DNA from: Streptomyces actuosus
Lineage (GTDB): Bacteria; Actinomycetota; Actinomycetes; Streptomycetales; Streptomycetaceae
Length of the DNA: 64,000 nucleotides
Reading direction: 5' to 3'
Assembly: GCF_016921115.1 (NCBI RefSeq)
Contig: NZ_JAFFZS010000018.1
Span: 1 to 64,000 of the forward strand
The notes beneath the pieces are model-generated. The model was not told where the DNA came from. It searched no databases and worked only from the letters and a program-made list of their open reading frames with translations. A program made the position numbers and the translations under genes. Position 1 is the first letter of the stretch. Each line of letters begins with the position of its first letter. This document shows positions 50,982 through 59,743 of the stretch, one piece after another.

Positions 50982-51868
50982 GCGCCGTGACCGAACTACT
51001 GCAGCAAGTGGTGGAAGGGCTGGGCTCCGGCGCGGTGTACGCCAGCCTGGCGCTGGCGCTGGTGCTGATTCACCGGTTCACGGGAATCGTCAACTTCGCG
51101 CAGGGCGAGCTGGCGATGCTCTCGACGTACGTCGCCTGGCAGTTGGTGGCCTCGGGGATGCCGTTCTGGCTGGCGCTCCCGGTCACCCTCGCGGTGTCCT
51201 TCGCGGGCGGCATGCTGGTCGAGCGGATCGTCATCCGCCCCGTGCAGGGCGCTCCCGAGCTGACGGTGGTCATCGTCACGGTCGGCCTCTTCATCTTCGT
51301 CAACGCGCTGGCCGGCTTGATCTGGTCGTTCACCGTGAAGGACTTCCCGCAGCCGTTCCCCGACGGCGGGATCGACCTGGCCGGGGTGCGCACGGACTGG
51401 TCGACGCTCGGGATCCTCGGCGTGGTGGCCGTCGTGATGGGGCTGCTGTACCTGCTGTTCCAGCACACCTCCGTCGGTCTGACGATGCGGGCCGTGGCCT
51501 GCAATCCCGCCTCCGCCCGCCTGTCGGGCATCCGGGTGGGCCGGGTGCTGATGCTCGGATGGGGGCTGGCCGCGACGGTCGGCGCGGTGTCGGGCGTGCT
51601 CGTCGCCCCGGTGCTGTTCCTGGAACCCAACATGATGGGCGGCGTGCTGATCTACGCGTTCGCCGCGGCCACCCTCGGTGGTTTCGACAGCCCGGTCGGC
51701 GCGGTCGTCGGCGGCGTGTTCGTGGGCGTCGCCGAGACGCTGACCGGGGCGTACGTGGACGTGATCGGTGCCGATCTGAAGGTGGGCGTCCCTCTGATGA
51801 TCATTCTGGCGGTGCTGCTGGTGCGGCCCCAGGGCCTGTTCGGACGGGCGGCGGTGGAGCGCGCATGA
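50978..51868 (+). CDS. livH: Branched-chain-type ABC importer, permease LivH
   Basis: A 296-residue permease with about eight helices. Family segments are GLGSGAVYASLALALVLIHR, TGIVNFAQGELAMLSTYVAW, GLTMRAVACNPASARLSGI, and FAAATLGGFDSPVGAVVGGV with the EAA-like coupling loop. GTG 50978 overlaps the livF stop. Confidence 0.95.
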   Translation: MSAVTELLQQVVEGLGSGAVYASLALALVLIHRFTGIVNFAQGELAMLSTYVAWQLVASGMPFWLALPVTLAVSFAGGMLVERIVIRPVQGAPELTVVIVTVGLFIFVNALAGLIWSFTVKDFPQPFPDGGIDLAGVRTDWSTLGILGVVAVVMGLLYLLFQHTSVGLTMRAVACNPASARLSGIRVGRVLMLGWGLAATVGAVSGVLVAPVLFLEPNMMGGVLIYAFAAATLGGFDSPVGAVVGGVFVGVAETLTGAYVDVIGADLKVGVPLMIILAVLLVRPQGLFGRAAVERA

Positions 51869-53013
51869 ACAACGTCACCGCGTCACTCGCCGCCGACCGC
51901 ACCCGGCAGCTGCGGGCCGCGCCCACCGTGCTCCTCGCGGTCGCGGCCGTCGCCGCGCCCTTCTACTTCGCCCCCTTCCAGGTCTTCCAGCTGACCATGG
52001 TGCTGCTCTACGCCGTGGCGCTGGCCGGCCTGAACCTGCTGGTCGGCTTCGGCGGGCAGATCTCGCTCGGGCACGGCGCGTTCTTCGCGGCGGGGGCCTA
52101 CTCGACAGCGGTCATGCTCGACCGGTACGACACCGGCCACCTGGCCACGCTGCCGGTCGCGGCCGCCGGATGCTTCCTGCTGGGCCTCGGGTTCGGCGTG
52201 CCCGCCCTCCGGCTGCGCGGCCTGTACCTGGCCCTGGTCACCCTCTCGTTCGCGGTGTTCCTGCCGCCCCTGCTCAAGCGGCTCGAACCGGTGACGGGCG
52301 GCTCCATGGGCCTGACCGTGGACAAGATGCAACCACCCGCGTGGAGCGGGCTGGCCGAGGACCAGTGGATGTACTTCGTCGTCCTCGCCGTCGCCTCGGC
52401 AGCCCTGCTGCTCGCCCGCAACCTGCTGCGTTCCCGGGTCGGCCGGGCGCTGCGCGCCGTGCGGGACAACGAGGGCGCCGCCGAGGTCATGGGTGTGCGG
52501 CTGTCGCTGCACAAGACCCTCGCCTTCGCGTGGAGCGCGATGTTCGCGGGGGTCGCCGGGTGCCTGTACACCTGGGTGATCGGCTTCGTCTCGCCCGACT
52601 CCTTCAGTTTCGTCCTGTCCATCACCCTGCTGGCCGGCCTGGTGGTCGGAGGGCTCGCCTCGCTCTACGGACCCCTGCTGGGCGCGGCGTTCGTGATGTA
52701 CGTGCCGAGTGTCTCCCAGGACCTGAGCGAGGCGGCACCGGGCGTGGTGTTCGGCCTGCTGATCATCACGGTGATGTTCGTGGCCCCGACGGGACTGGCC
52801 GGTCTGCCGGGCCGTGTCCTGGGTGCCGTCGGCCGTCGCCTGCCCCGCACCACCGCCATCCCCGACCGGACGCCCGAGGCCGCGTCCGCACCCGATGCGG
52901 AACCGAGGCCGACGGCGGCACCCGGATTCTCCCCGACTCCCGCCCCTGCGGACCCCGCAGTTGCCGACGCCGAACCCGTGGGCGCACCGCCCCGCACGAC
53001 GGAGAAGGAATGA
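51865..53013 (+). CDS. livM: Branched-chain-type ABC importer, permease LivM
   Basis: A 382-residue permease. Family segments are AGLNLLVGFGGQISLGHGAF, LRLRGLYLALVTLSFAVFLP, GRALRAVRDNEGAAEVMGVR, and LLAGLVVGGLASLYGPLLGA. An unusual Pro/Ala-rich tail of about 60 residues follows the last helix (from about residue 320). ATG 51865 overlaps the livH stop (ATGA). Confidence 0.94.
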   Translation: MNNVTASLAADRTRQLRAAPTVLLAVAAVAAPFYFAPFQVFQLTMVLLYAVALAGLNLLVGFGGQISLGHGAFFAAGAYSTAVMLDRYDTGHLATLPVAAAGCFLLGLGFGVPALRLRGLYLALVTLSFAVFLPPLLKRLEPVTGGSMGLTVDKMQPPAWSGLAEDQWMYFVVLAVASAALLLARNLLRSRVGRALRAVRDNEGAAEVMGVRLSLHKTLAFAWSAMFAGVAGCLYTWVIGFVSPDSFSFVLSITLLAGLVVGGLASLYGPLLGAAFVMYVPSVSQDLSEAAPGVVFGLLIITVMFVAPTGLAGLPGRVLGAVGRRLPRTTAIPDRTPEAASAPDAEPRPTAAPGFSPTPAPADPAVADAEPVGAPPRTTEKE

Positions 53014-54296
53014 ACCACATGCGCAAGACGACCGCTCTGCGGGCAGCCGCAGTCGTGACCGCCGCTCTGCTCACCGCAACCGCGTGCAGCAGCCGGCGAG
53101 GGCAGGACGCCCAGGACACCGCCGCCGACGGCGCGTGCAAGGGCCAGCAGACCACCGGCATCACCGACACGACCATCAAGCTGGGCGGGATCTACCCCCT
53201 GTCGGGACCCGCCTCCGCGTACGGCACGATCAGCAAGGGTGTCGCCGCCTACTTCAAGTACGTCAACGACAAGGGCGGTATAGACGGCCGCAAGGTGGAG
53301 TTCGTCGTCCGCGACGACGGCTACCAACCGCCCAAGGCGGTCGAGGAGGCCCGCAGACTCGTCGAGCAGGAGAAGGTCTTCGCCGTGTTCCAGACCCTGG
53401 GCACTCCGTCCACGGCGGCCGTCTGGGACTATCTCGACAAGCAGAAGGTGCCGCAGCCCTTCGTCGCCACCGGTGCCTCCGTCTGGGGCACGGACGACAA
53501 GCATCCCTGGACCATCGGGTGGCAGCCCAACTACGTCGCCGAGGCCCGGGTGTACGCCAAGTACCTCAAGGACGAGCGGCCCCACGCCAAGGTGGCGGTC
53601 CTCTACCAGAACGACGACTTCGGCAAGGACCTGCTCGGCGGGTTCAAGAAGGCCGTCTCGGGCAGCGGCATCCAGGTGGTCGCCCAGGAGAGCTACGAGG
53701 TCACCGACCCGTCCGTGTCGGCCCAGATGGCGAACCTCGCCCGTTCCGGGGCGGACGTGCTGCTGGACGTCACCACCCCCAAGTTCGGCAGCCAGGCCCT
53801 CGCCGCCGACGCCAGGAACACCAAGTGGAACCCGCTGCACATCGTGAACAACGTGGCCGCGTCCGCCGCCGTGCTCCGGCCCGTCGGGTTCAAGAACGTG
53901 CAGGGCGTGGTCTCGGCGACCTACTTCAAGGACCCCGCCGACCCGCAGTGGGCGAACGACCCCGAGATGAAGACTTACCGCGACGCCCTGCACAAGTACG
54001 CCCCCGACGCCGACCCGGACAACCAGTTCAACGCCTACGGCTGGGCCGTCGCCTCCAGCCTGCACAAGGCCCTGGACACGATGAAGTGCCCGACCAGGGA
54101 AGGGCTGCGGGACGCGGTGCGCAACCTCAAGGACGTGAAGGTGGGACTGCTGCTGCCCGGCGTCACCTTGTCCACGGGCCCCGGCGACGCCTTCCCGATC
54201 GAGACGATGCAGTTGATGCGGTTCAAGGGCGAGCGGTGGCAGCTGTTCGGCGAGCCGGTGGACACACGCAAGGAGTTCGGCCCGCTCACGAAGTGA
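53010..54296 (+). CDS. livK: Branched-chain-type ABC importer, substrate-binding lipoprotein LivK
   Basis: A 428-residue periplasmic-binding-type protein. The signal peptide (RKTTALRAAAVVTAALLTAT) ends at a lipobox-like ATAC with Cys near residue 26. The type-I binding fold follows: IKLGGIYPLSGPASAYGTIS, KGVAAYFKYVNDKGGIDGRK, and YQNDDFGKDLLGGFKKAV between the lobes. Such proteins bind amino acids, amides, urea or aromatic and terpenoid acids; ligand residues cannot be assigned here. ATG 53010 overlaps the livM stop; ATG 53019 is an alternative behind GGAGAAGGA. A nested hairpin ends the operon. Confidence 0.94.
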   Translation: MNHMRKTTALRAAAVVTAALLTATACSSRRGQDAQDTAADGACKGQQTTGITDTTIKLGGIYPLSGPASAYGTISKGVAAYFKYVNDKGGIDGRKVEFVVRDDGYQPPKAVEEARRLVEQEKVFAVFQTLGTPSTAAVWDYLDKQKVPQPFVATGASVWGTDDKHPWTIGWQPNYVAEARVYAKYLKDERPHAKVAVLYQNDDFGKDLLGGFKKAVSGSGIQVVAQESYEVTDPSVSAQMANLARSGADVLLDVTTPKFGSQALAADARNTKWNPLHIVNNVAASAAVLRPVGFKNVQGVVSATYFKDPADPQWANDPEMKTYRDALHKYAPDADPDNQFNAYGWAVASSLHKALDTMKCPTREGLRDAVRNLKDVKVGLLLPGVTLSTGPGDAFPIETMQLMRFKGERWQLFGEPVDTRKEFGPLTK

Positions 54297-54299
54297 GCC

Positions 54300-54348
54300 G
54301 GCGGGGCGGTCCCCGGTCGGTGCCCCGACCCCACGGGACCGCCCCGCC
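54300..54348. terminator. Nested terminator between livK and SDR
   Basis: Outer 14-bp perfect arms GGCGGGGCGGTCCC / GGGACCGCCCCGCC and inner arms GGTCGG / CCGACC (54315-54330), starting 3 bases after the livK stop. Confidence 0.8.
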
Positions 54349-54375
54349 CCGCGCAGCGGACCGGCACCCCCGTGC

Positions 54376-55185
54376 TCAGACGGAGCTCAGCCCACCGTCG
54401 ACCACCAGGCTCTGCCCGGTGATGTAGGAAGCACGGTCGGAGAGCAGGAAGGCCACGGCCTCGGCCACCTCCCAGGCGGTGCCCTGGCGCCCGAGCGGTA
54501 TGCGGGCGAACGAGGTGGAACGCGAAGCCCGCCGGGCGGAGGCCTCGCGGCCCATCGGGGTGTCGATCAGACCCGGGACGACCAGGTTGGCGCGGATCCC
54601 GCGTGGCCCGCCCTCCTTGGCGACATGGCGGATGAGACCGAACAGGCCTGCCTTGGAGCTGTCGTAGGCAGGCGAGTCGGTGGCGGCGCGCAGTCCGGCC
54701 ACGGAACCGACGAAGACGATCGCCCCTCCGTCGGTGAGCGCGGGCAGTGCGTACTTGGCGGCGAGGAAGGGGGCGCTCAGGTTGAGCGAGAGCACGCGCA
54801 TCCACTCCTGCGGCGAGGTGCCCGCCAGACCCGCCCCGAGGCCGATGCCGACGTTGACCACCATCGCGTCGAGTCCGCCGAGTTCACGGAGCGCCTCGGC
54901 GACCATGGCCGAGGACCGGCCGGGGTCCGTGGCGTCGCCGACCACGGGCAGGCCACGCGTTCCCTCCTCGCCGACCAGGGCGGCGGTGGCCGCGGCGGCG
55001 GAGGGGGAGACGTCGGCGCAGGCCACCGAGGCGCCCTCGCGGGCGGCGAGCACGGCGATCGCCCGCCCGTTGCCCACCGGGGCCTTCGGGTCGTCGCTCG
55101 GCCGGGTGCCTGCGCCGACGACCAGTACGTTCCGGTCGGTCAGCAGGCCCACCGGGCGGGGCGCGGGGTGCCGGGGCTCAGACAT
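54376..55185 (-). CDS. Short-chain dehydrogenase/reductase
   Basis: A 269-residue SDR. The nucleotide loop is GAGTRPSDDPKAPVGNGRAI, longer than the usual TGxxxGIG. CADVSP marks the cofactor-binding strand end. VVNVGIG stands where NNAG is usual. Catalytic Ser is in IVFVGSVAGLRAA and Tyr/Lys in SPAYDSSKAGLFGLI. The C-terminus ITGQSLVVDGGLSSV is classical. The unusual insertion in the first loop may mark a subfamily. ATG 55185 overlaps the upstream AhpD-like gene by 8 bases, so the two are coupled. Confidence 0.93.
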   Translation of the reverse strand: MSEPRHPAPRPVGLLTDRNVLVVGAGTRPSDDPKAPVGNGRAIAVLAAREGASVACADVSPSAAAATAALVGEEGTRGLPVVGDATDPGRSSAMVAEALRELGGLDAMVVNVGIGLGAGLAGTSPQEWMRVLSLNLSAPFLAAKYALPALTDGGAIVFVGSVAGLRAATDSPAYDSSKAGLFGLIRHVAKEGGPRGIRANLVVPGLIDTPMGREASARRASRSTSFARIPLGRQGTAWEVAEAVAFLLSDRASYITGQSLVVDGGLSSV

Positions 55186-55831
55186 GGCCGTGTGCTCCTT
55201 CCGGCGCGTCCGGGCCGCCGGTCCCCGCGGACGGGAGCAGGGCTTCCGCCGCGTAGCCGGGTTCGAGCGGGGTACCGGCGGAGTTCAGGAAGAACGCGAC
55301 CATGTGGTACTGGCCGACGAGCATGGTGATCTCGATCAGCTGGGCCTCGTCGTGGTCGGCGGCGAGTGCGGACCAGGTGGCCGCGGACAGGCGGGCGTCC
55401 CGGTGCAGTTCGTCGGCGGCACGCAGCAGACGGGCGTCGGCCGGCGACCACCCCTGGGCGTCCGGGCCCGCGCCGACCCGCCCGATCTCCTCGTCGGTGA
55501 CCCCGGCTGCCCTGGCCAGCGGCACGTGCCGCCCCCATTCGTAACGGGCCCGGGTCAGGCACGCGGTGCGCAGGATCAGCAGCTCCCGGGTCCGGTCCGC
55601 GAGACGGCCGTCGCGCAGCAGGTGGGTGCCGAACGGCAGGAAGTACCGGAACAGACCGGGGTGCCGCACCAAGGTGGTGAAGATGTTGGCGGGGCGGCCG
55701 TCGGCATCCCGGGGAACCGGGGCGAGCAGCTCCCGGGCGGACCGGTCCCAGCCGTCCTCGGGCAGTGGCGCGAGGCGCGGTCCGGTGTCGAGGGCGGCGT
55801 GGTCGGGTCGGTGATGGTGCTCGTCGGTCAT
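55178..55831 (-). CDS. Carboxymuconolactone decarboxylase / AhpD-fold protein
   Basis: A 217-residue all-helical protein. RELLILRTACLTRARYEWGR and HVPLARAAGVTDEEIGRVGA are the CMD-family core; ITMLVGQYHMVAFFLNS is the last helix. The CxxC of AhpD peroxidases is missing, so it is more likely a CMD-type lyase or a protein of unknown action. CMD proteins act in aromatic-acid breakdown in some pathways, which fits the surroundings but is not proof. ATG 55831 follows GAGGCCGCC. Confidence 0.9.
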   Translation of the reverse strand: MTDEHHHRPDHAALDTGPRLAPLPEDGWDRSARELLAPVPRDADGRPANIFTTLVRHPGLFRYFLPFGTHLLRDGRLADRTRELLILRTACLTRARYEWGRHVPLARAAGVTDEEIGRVGAGPDAQGWSPADARLLRAADELHRDARLSAATWSALAADHDEAQLIEITMLVGQYHMVAFFLNSAGTPLEPGYAAEALLPSAGTGGPDAPEGAHGHV

Positions 55832-55968
55832 GGCGGCCTCCGCACGATGGGTCAGGGTGGGTCGACGGCGGGAGGGCGGGTGCTTCCGGGCGTGGTCGAT
55901 CGGCGCTTCGCCGCGTACGCACCGGCGCGCTCCTTCCGCCTTGGTGCCACTGTGCTTCGGGCGGCGGG

Positions 55969-55984
55969 GAGCCGTCGACGGCTC
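55969..55984. promoter_or_regulatory. Palindrome before the second PucR-type gene
   Basis: GAGCCGTCGACGGCTC, a perfect 16-bp palindrome in the divergent region between the AhpD-like and PucR-type genes. Confidence 0.5.
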
Positions 55985-56049
55985 GCAGGCCAAGGTCGGA
56001 GGTACCCCTCTTGTCCAGTCGCACAACGCTCGCTCTCCGAGGGGCGGAG

Positions 56050-57219
56050 GTGAGGGCCTTGCCCGGACCGTCGGTTGCTGCGGCGCCCCTCGAACGGGTC
56101 ATCGCGGCGATGGCCGCGCAGCAGAGCCACGTGGGCAGGCGGTTGCACATGGATCTGGCGGAGCACATCCCGTCCTACCGCGCCGTGCCGCGAGAACTCC
56201 TGGACCAGATCTGGCACCGGCATTTCCAGCGGGCTCTCGCGGTGCTGCGGGAGGGGAAGGTGCCCGCGCCCGAGGACTTCGGCGAAGCCGATGTGGCCCG
56301 GGACCGGGTCGCCCGGGGCGTGCCGCTCAGCGACGGACTGCGCGCCTTCCGCCGGGGCTTGAGCGCGATACGGGATCTGTTCCTCGCCGAGGCGACCGCG
56401 GCGGGACTGGACCCCGGCCTCGTCGTCGACCGCACCACGTGCCTGTGGGACCTCGCGGACGTCGCCGGCGTGCGGATCGCCGCCGTGCACCGGCAGGCGG
56501 AGGTCGACTCCGCCCTGTACGACGCCCGCCGCCGCGCCGACTTCCTGCGCGGCCTGCTCCACGGGACGCTGAGCGCCGCGGAGGTGCACAGCGGCGCGGC
56601 GATCTACGGACTGGATCCGTCGCGGCCCTACCGGGCCGTCAGAGCCGTCCCGAACGGCGGGATCGGTCCGGACGCGTTGGACCGATCACTGGAGTCCGGT
56701 GCCCGCAGGCACGGCCGCAGCGCGCTGTTCGCCGTGCTGGACGAGGCTGTCGCCGGAGTCGTCGAGGCCAAGCCGGAGACCGGTGACCTGGAGGTGACGG
56801 CGGGACTCGGCCCGCCGACGGACCTGGTCCAGGTGCACCGTTCCTTCCGCGCCGCCGGCAGGATGCTGGAGGCCGCCCGCTCCTACGGTCTGCGCGGCGT
56901 CCACGATCTGGGCGACCTGTCCTGGCGGGTGGCGGTCGTCTCCGAACCGGAACTCGCCGAGCTGCTGCTCGACCGCTACCTGCGCCCGCTGGAGGCGGAG
57001 GGGGAGTTCGGGGCGCTCATCGAGGAGTCGGTGCGCGAATACCTCAGCAGCGGACGGCGGATCCGCGAGGTCGCCCGCAGCACGCACGTTCACGTCAACA
57101 CCGTCCGCTACCGGCTGCGCCGCTTCGAGGAGCTGACCGGCGCCGGCCTGGACGCTCCGGACACGTTGGTCGAGCTCAACTGGGCCCTGGCGGCACGTGA
57201 GCTGCCCCGCGGCCGGTGA
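56050..57219 (+). CDS. PucR/CdaR-type regulator, second copy
   Basis: A 389-residue regulator. N-terminal helical domain (about 10-135): LAEHIPSYRAVPRELLDQIW and VARGVPLSDGLRAFRRGLSA. CdaR-like middle domain about 140-290. C-terminal HTH: RRIREVARSTHVHVNTVRYR and LRRFEELTGAGLDAPDTLVE. It shares the IPSY and xLxDxxxAFRxG patterns with the regulator at 47948. The GTG at 56050 was chosen; a TTG at 56011 with GGAGG 8 bases upstream is a real alternative (402 residues). It is divergent from the AhpD-SDR pair and convergent with the symporter operon. Confidence 0.88.
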   Translation: MRALPGPSVAAAPLERVIAAMAAQQSHVGRRLHMDLAEHIPSYRAVPRELLDQIWHRHFQRALAVLREGKVPAPEDFGEADVARDRVARGVPLSDGLRAFRRGLSAIRDLFLAEATAAGLDPGLVVDRTTCLWDLADVAGVRIAAVHRQAEVDSALYDARRRADFLRGLLHGTLSAAEVHSGAAIYGLDPSRPYRAVRAVPNGGIGPDALDRSLESGARRHGRSALFAVLDEAVAGVVEAKPETGDLEVTAGLGPPTDLVQVHRSFRAAGRMLEAARSYGLRGVHDLGDLSWRVAVVSEPELAELLLDRYLRPLEAEGEFGALIEESVREYLSSGRRIREVARSTHVHVNTVRYRLRRFEELTGAGLDAPDTLVELNWALAARELPRGR

Positions 57220-57227
57220 GGCCGCGG
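57207..57227. terminator. Short hairpin over the PucR-type stop
   Basis: 8-bp perfect arms CCGCGGCC / GGCCGCGG with loop GGTGA, overlapping the TGA. A modest terminator between convergent genes. Confidence 0.5.
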
Positions 57228-57369
57228 AACCCACCGGGTGCGACCGGCCGAGCGACGACGAACTGAACCCGCCGCGACGATCGGCCCCGGTGCGCACGCC
57301 GTCCGGGGCCCGGGCGGAGTGCGGTGGCGGTTTCCGGGCCGCGCTTGCCGTCCGCCCGTGCGGGCGTGG

Positions 57370-58986
57370 TCATTCGGCTGCGGCGAGCAGCCGTGCCTCG
57401 CTCTCCTCGTACAGCCGCCGGCTCTGCAGGCCCACGGCGGCGCGGCGCCGGTGGTCCAGCCGGCTGCCCAGCCACCCGGCCAGGTAGCCGAAGGGGATGG
57501 ACACCAGCCCGGTGGACTGCATGGGGAACAGGTCGAAGTCGGCGTGCGGGAAGACGGCGGACGGTGTGCCCGAAACGGCCTTGGAGAACACCATGAGCAG
57601 CAGCGCGCAGGCCGCGCCGCCGTACAGGGTGGCCAGCAGGCCGGTGCGCGTGAACCCTCGCCAGAACAGGGAGTAGGTGAGCGCGGGCGCGACTGCGGAT
57701 GCCCCCATGCAGATGGCCAGAGTGGTCAGCACACCCACGTCCCAGTTCTGGACCAGGGTGGCGAGACCGATGGCGACGATGCCCACGACCACGCTCGTCC
57801 ACGCCGCCACCGTCATCTCCGTACGCGGCTCGGCCTGTCCCCGCCGCGCCGCATGGGCGAACAGGTCGTGGGCGAGCGACGAGGCCGCCGCCAGCGTCAT
57901 CCCCGCGACCGACGACAGCAGGGTGATGAACACCATGCCTGCCACGGCCGAGTAGAGAATCGTGGAGCCCGCGGAGGTGGGGGCGCCGCCGAGCACCTGC
58001 GAGAGCATGAGGACCGACGTTCTGCCGTGCGGGTCGGTGGCCGTGATGTACCGCGACCCCACCAGAGCCGCCGCCCCCGTACCCATGATGATCACGAGGA
58101 GGCAGAACGTGGTGACCGTGCCGACCGCCCACGACATCGAGCGACGCACAGCCGGAACGTCCTGCGCGGAGTACAGGCGCATCGTGATGTGGGGCAGGCA
58201 GGCCACGCCCAGGACGACGGTGATCTGAAGACCGACGAAGTCCAGTCGGTCGACGGCCGACGTGCCCAGCTGCAGGCCCTGCTGGAGGTAGGCGGGGCCC
58301 GCGCCGCTGCCGTGCTGGGCCGCCCTGAGGACGTCCCCGAGGTTCCAGTCGAAGCGGTTCAGGACGAGAACGGCGACGACGAGGCTGGTGCCGAGCAGGA
58401 GCACGATCTTGATCATCTGGATGAGTGCGGTGCCCCGCATGCCGCCGAGGGCCGCGTAGATGATCATCAGGCTGCCGACGATGACGATGCTCGCCGTCCT
58501 GGCGCCCGCCACGTGCGGGATGTTGAGGATGAAGGTCAGCAGCGAGCCCGCCCCGGAGAGCTGGACGACCAGGAAGGGGAGAGTCGCCGACAGCGTCACC
58601 ACGCAGGCTGCGACACGCACGCTCCGGCCGGGCATGTTGCGGGCCAGGACGTCGCCCATGGTGAACCGGCCGGCGTTGCGCAGGGGTTCGGCCAGCAGGA
58701 ACATCAGCAGCACCAGGGAGAGAGCGGTGCTGACCGCGAGGACGTAGCCGTCGTATCCGGCGAGCGCGATGATGCCGGTGGTACTCAGCACCGTGGCCGC
58801 GGAGATGTAGTCCCCCGCGATCGCCAGACCGTTCTTGAGCGGCGTAAGGGAGCGGTAGCCGGTGTAGAAGTTCGTCAGGTCGTCGCGCTCCGGCCCCGCC
58901 ATCACGCACATCAGCAGCGTGACGGTGACCAGTGCGGTGAACAGCACCAGGACGGTGGCCTGCGTCCCCGAGTCGAAGGTGTTCAT
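57370..58986 (-). CDS. Sodium:monocarboxylate symporter, ActP/MctC type
   Basis: A 538-residue SSS-family transporter with about 13 helices. GPERDDLTNFYTGYRSLTPL, KNGLAIAGDYISAATVLSTT and GIIALAGYDGYVLAVSTALS are ActP-like. LGGMRGTALIQMIKIVLLLG, CLPHITMRLYSAQDVPAVRR and SSVAGMTLAAASSLAHDLFA follow. ActP and MctC take up acetate, propionate or pyruvate with Na+ or H+. ATG 58986 overlaps the DUF485 stop (ATGA). This two-gene unit is the standard yjcH-actP arrangement and is preceded by a TetR-type palindrome. Confidence 0.93.
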   Translation of the reverse strand: MNTFDSGTQATVLVLFTALVTVTLLMCVMAGPERDDLTNFYTGYRSLTPLKNGLAIAGDYISAATVLSTTGIIALAGYDGYVLAVSTALSLVLLMFLLAEPLRNAGRFTMGDVLARNMPGRSVRVAACVVTLSATLPFLVVQLSGAGSLLTFILNIPHVAGARTASIVIVGSLMIIYAALGGMRGTALIQMIKIVLLLGTSLVVAVLVLNRFDWNLGDVLRAAQHGSGAGPAYLQQGLQLGTSAVDRLDFVGLQITVVLGVACLPHITMRLYSAQDVPAVRRSMSWAVGTVTTFCLLVIIMGTGAAALVGSRYITATDPHGRTSVLMLSQVLGGAPTSAGSTILYSAVAGMVFITLLSSVAGMTLAAASSLAHDLFAHAARRGQAEPRTEMTVAAWTSVVVGIVAIGLATLVQNWDVGVLTTLAICMGASAVAPALTYSLFWRGFTRTGLLATLYGGAACALLLMVFSKAVSGTPSAVFPHADFDLFPMQSTGLVSIPFGYLAGWLGSRLDHRRRAAVGLQSRRLYEESEARLLAAAE

Positions 58987-59459
58987 CTCGCCACCCCGGT
59001 GTTCCGGCCGACGGCGACCGCCTGCTCCCTGACGTTGCGGGCCAACGGGTCCACCGAGCGTTGCGCACTGCGTCCGTACCAGAACACCGCGGCGAAGGTG
59101 ACGACGAGCTGGAGCACCCCGAGGGCCATTCCCAGGCTCAGCTCTCCGGCGATCCTGGACCCCATCAGGCCGGGGGCGTAGCAGGACAGCACGACATACG
59201 CCACGAAGGAGCCGAGCGCCGCGAGCGTGGAGGTCCGGCGGAGCAGACGGTAGGCCGAGCGCAGGGCGGCGAGGTCGACGCTGCGCCGATGCGCGTCGTG
59301 CGCGTACGGTTCGTCCCGCGGGGCCTGCCCGTACGACGCGTACGCCTGCCCGTACGACGCGTATCGCGGGGCGTCGTCCCGGTACGCACGGGGCTCGGGA
59401 CGGGGCACCCGCCATCCCGATTCTGATGGCGGGTACCGGTTCTCGTCGGCGAATGTCAT
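58983..59459 (-). CDS. DUF485 membrane protein (symporter partner)
   Basis: A 158-residue protein with two helices (LAALGSFVAYVVLSCYAPGL and LGVLQLVVTFAAVFWYG) forming the DUF485 (YjcH-like) domain. It is always paired with ActP-type symporters and its role is unclear. An extra N-terminal region of 60 residues is Tyr/Pro/Arg-rich and contains a 7-residue tandem repeat (YASYGQA twice), which the DNA also shows. It is the first gene of the symporter operon. Confidence 0.9.
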   Translation of the reverse strand: MTFADENRYPPSESGWRVPRPEPRAYRDDAPRYASYGQAYASYGQAPRDEPYAHDAHRRSVDLAALRSAYRLLRRTSTLAALGSFVAYVVLSCYAPGLMGSRIAGELSLGMALGVLQLVVTFAAVFWYGRSAQRSVDPLARNVREQAVAVGRNTGVAR

Positions 59460-59523
59460 CGCGTGGCCTTCCGCTGCGGCTCGGATCCGTGGAGGTGACG
59501 GTGGAACGGTTGGCGGCGCACGA

Positions 59524-59539
59524 TACCGACTGGTCGGAA
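59524..59539. promoter_or_regulatory. TetR-type operator, copy 2
   Basis: TACCGAC-TG-GTCGGAA, one mismatch from the copy at 44263. It lies 65 bases before the DUF485 start and overlaps a possible minus-strand -10 (TATCGT). Confidence 0.65.
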
Positions 59540-59693
59540 TCCTCGGTAAGGGTGCTGCGGGTCACGTTTCGGGGTCGGTGCGGTTCCGGAGCGGCGTCGC
59601 GCGGTCACCATCCGTGCGGCACCGGCTCGGGCGTGGTGCGGACGTCCGGCCGTGTGGGCGCCCGGCGTATGGCGAACCTCACACCCGCGGGCA

Positions 59694-59709
59694 TACCTAC
59701 CGGTCGGTA
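59694..59709. promoter_or_regulatory. TetR-type operator, copy 3
   Basis: TACCTAC-CG-GTCGGTA, one arm mismatch. It lies 35 bases before the NADP-dependent oxidoreductase ATG and overlaps a possible -10 (TACCCT). Confidence 0.65.
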
Positions 59710-59743
59710 CCCTACGGCGAAGCCGTGAACGACAGGAGGCACG

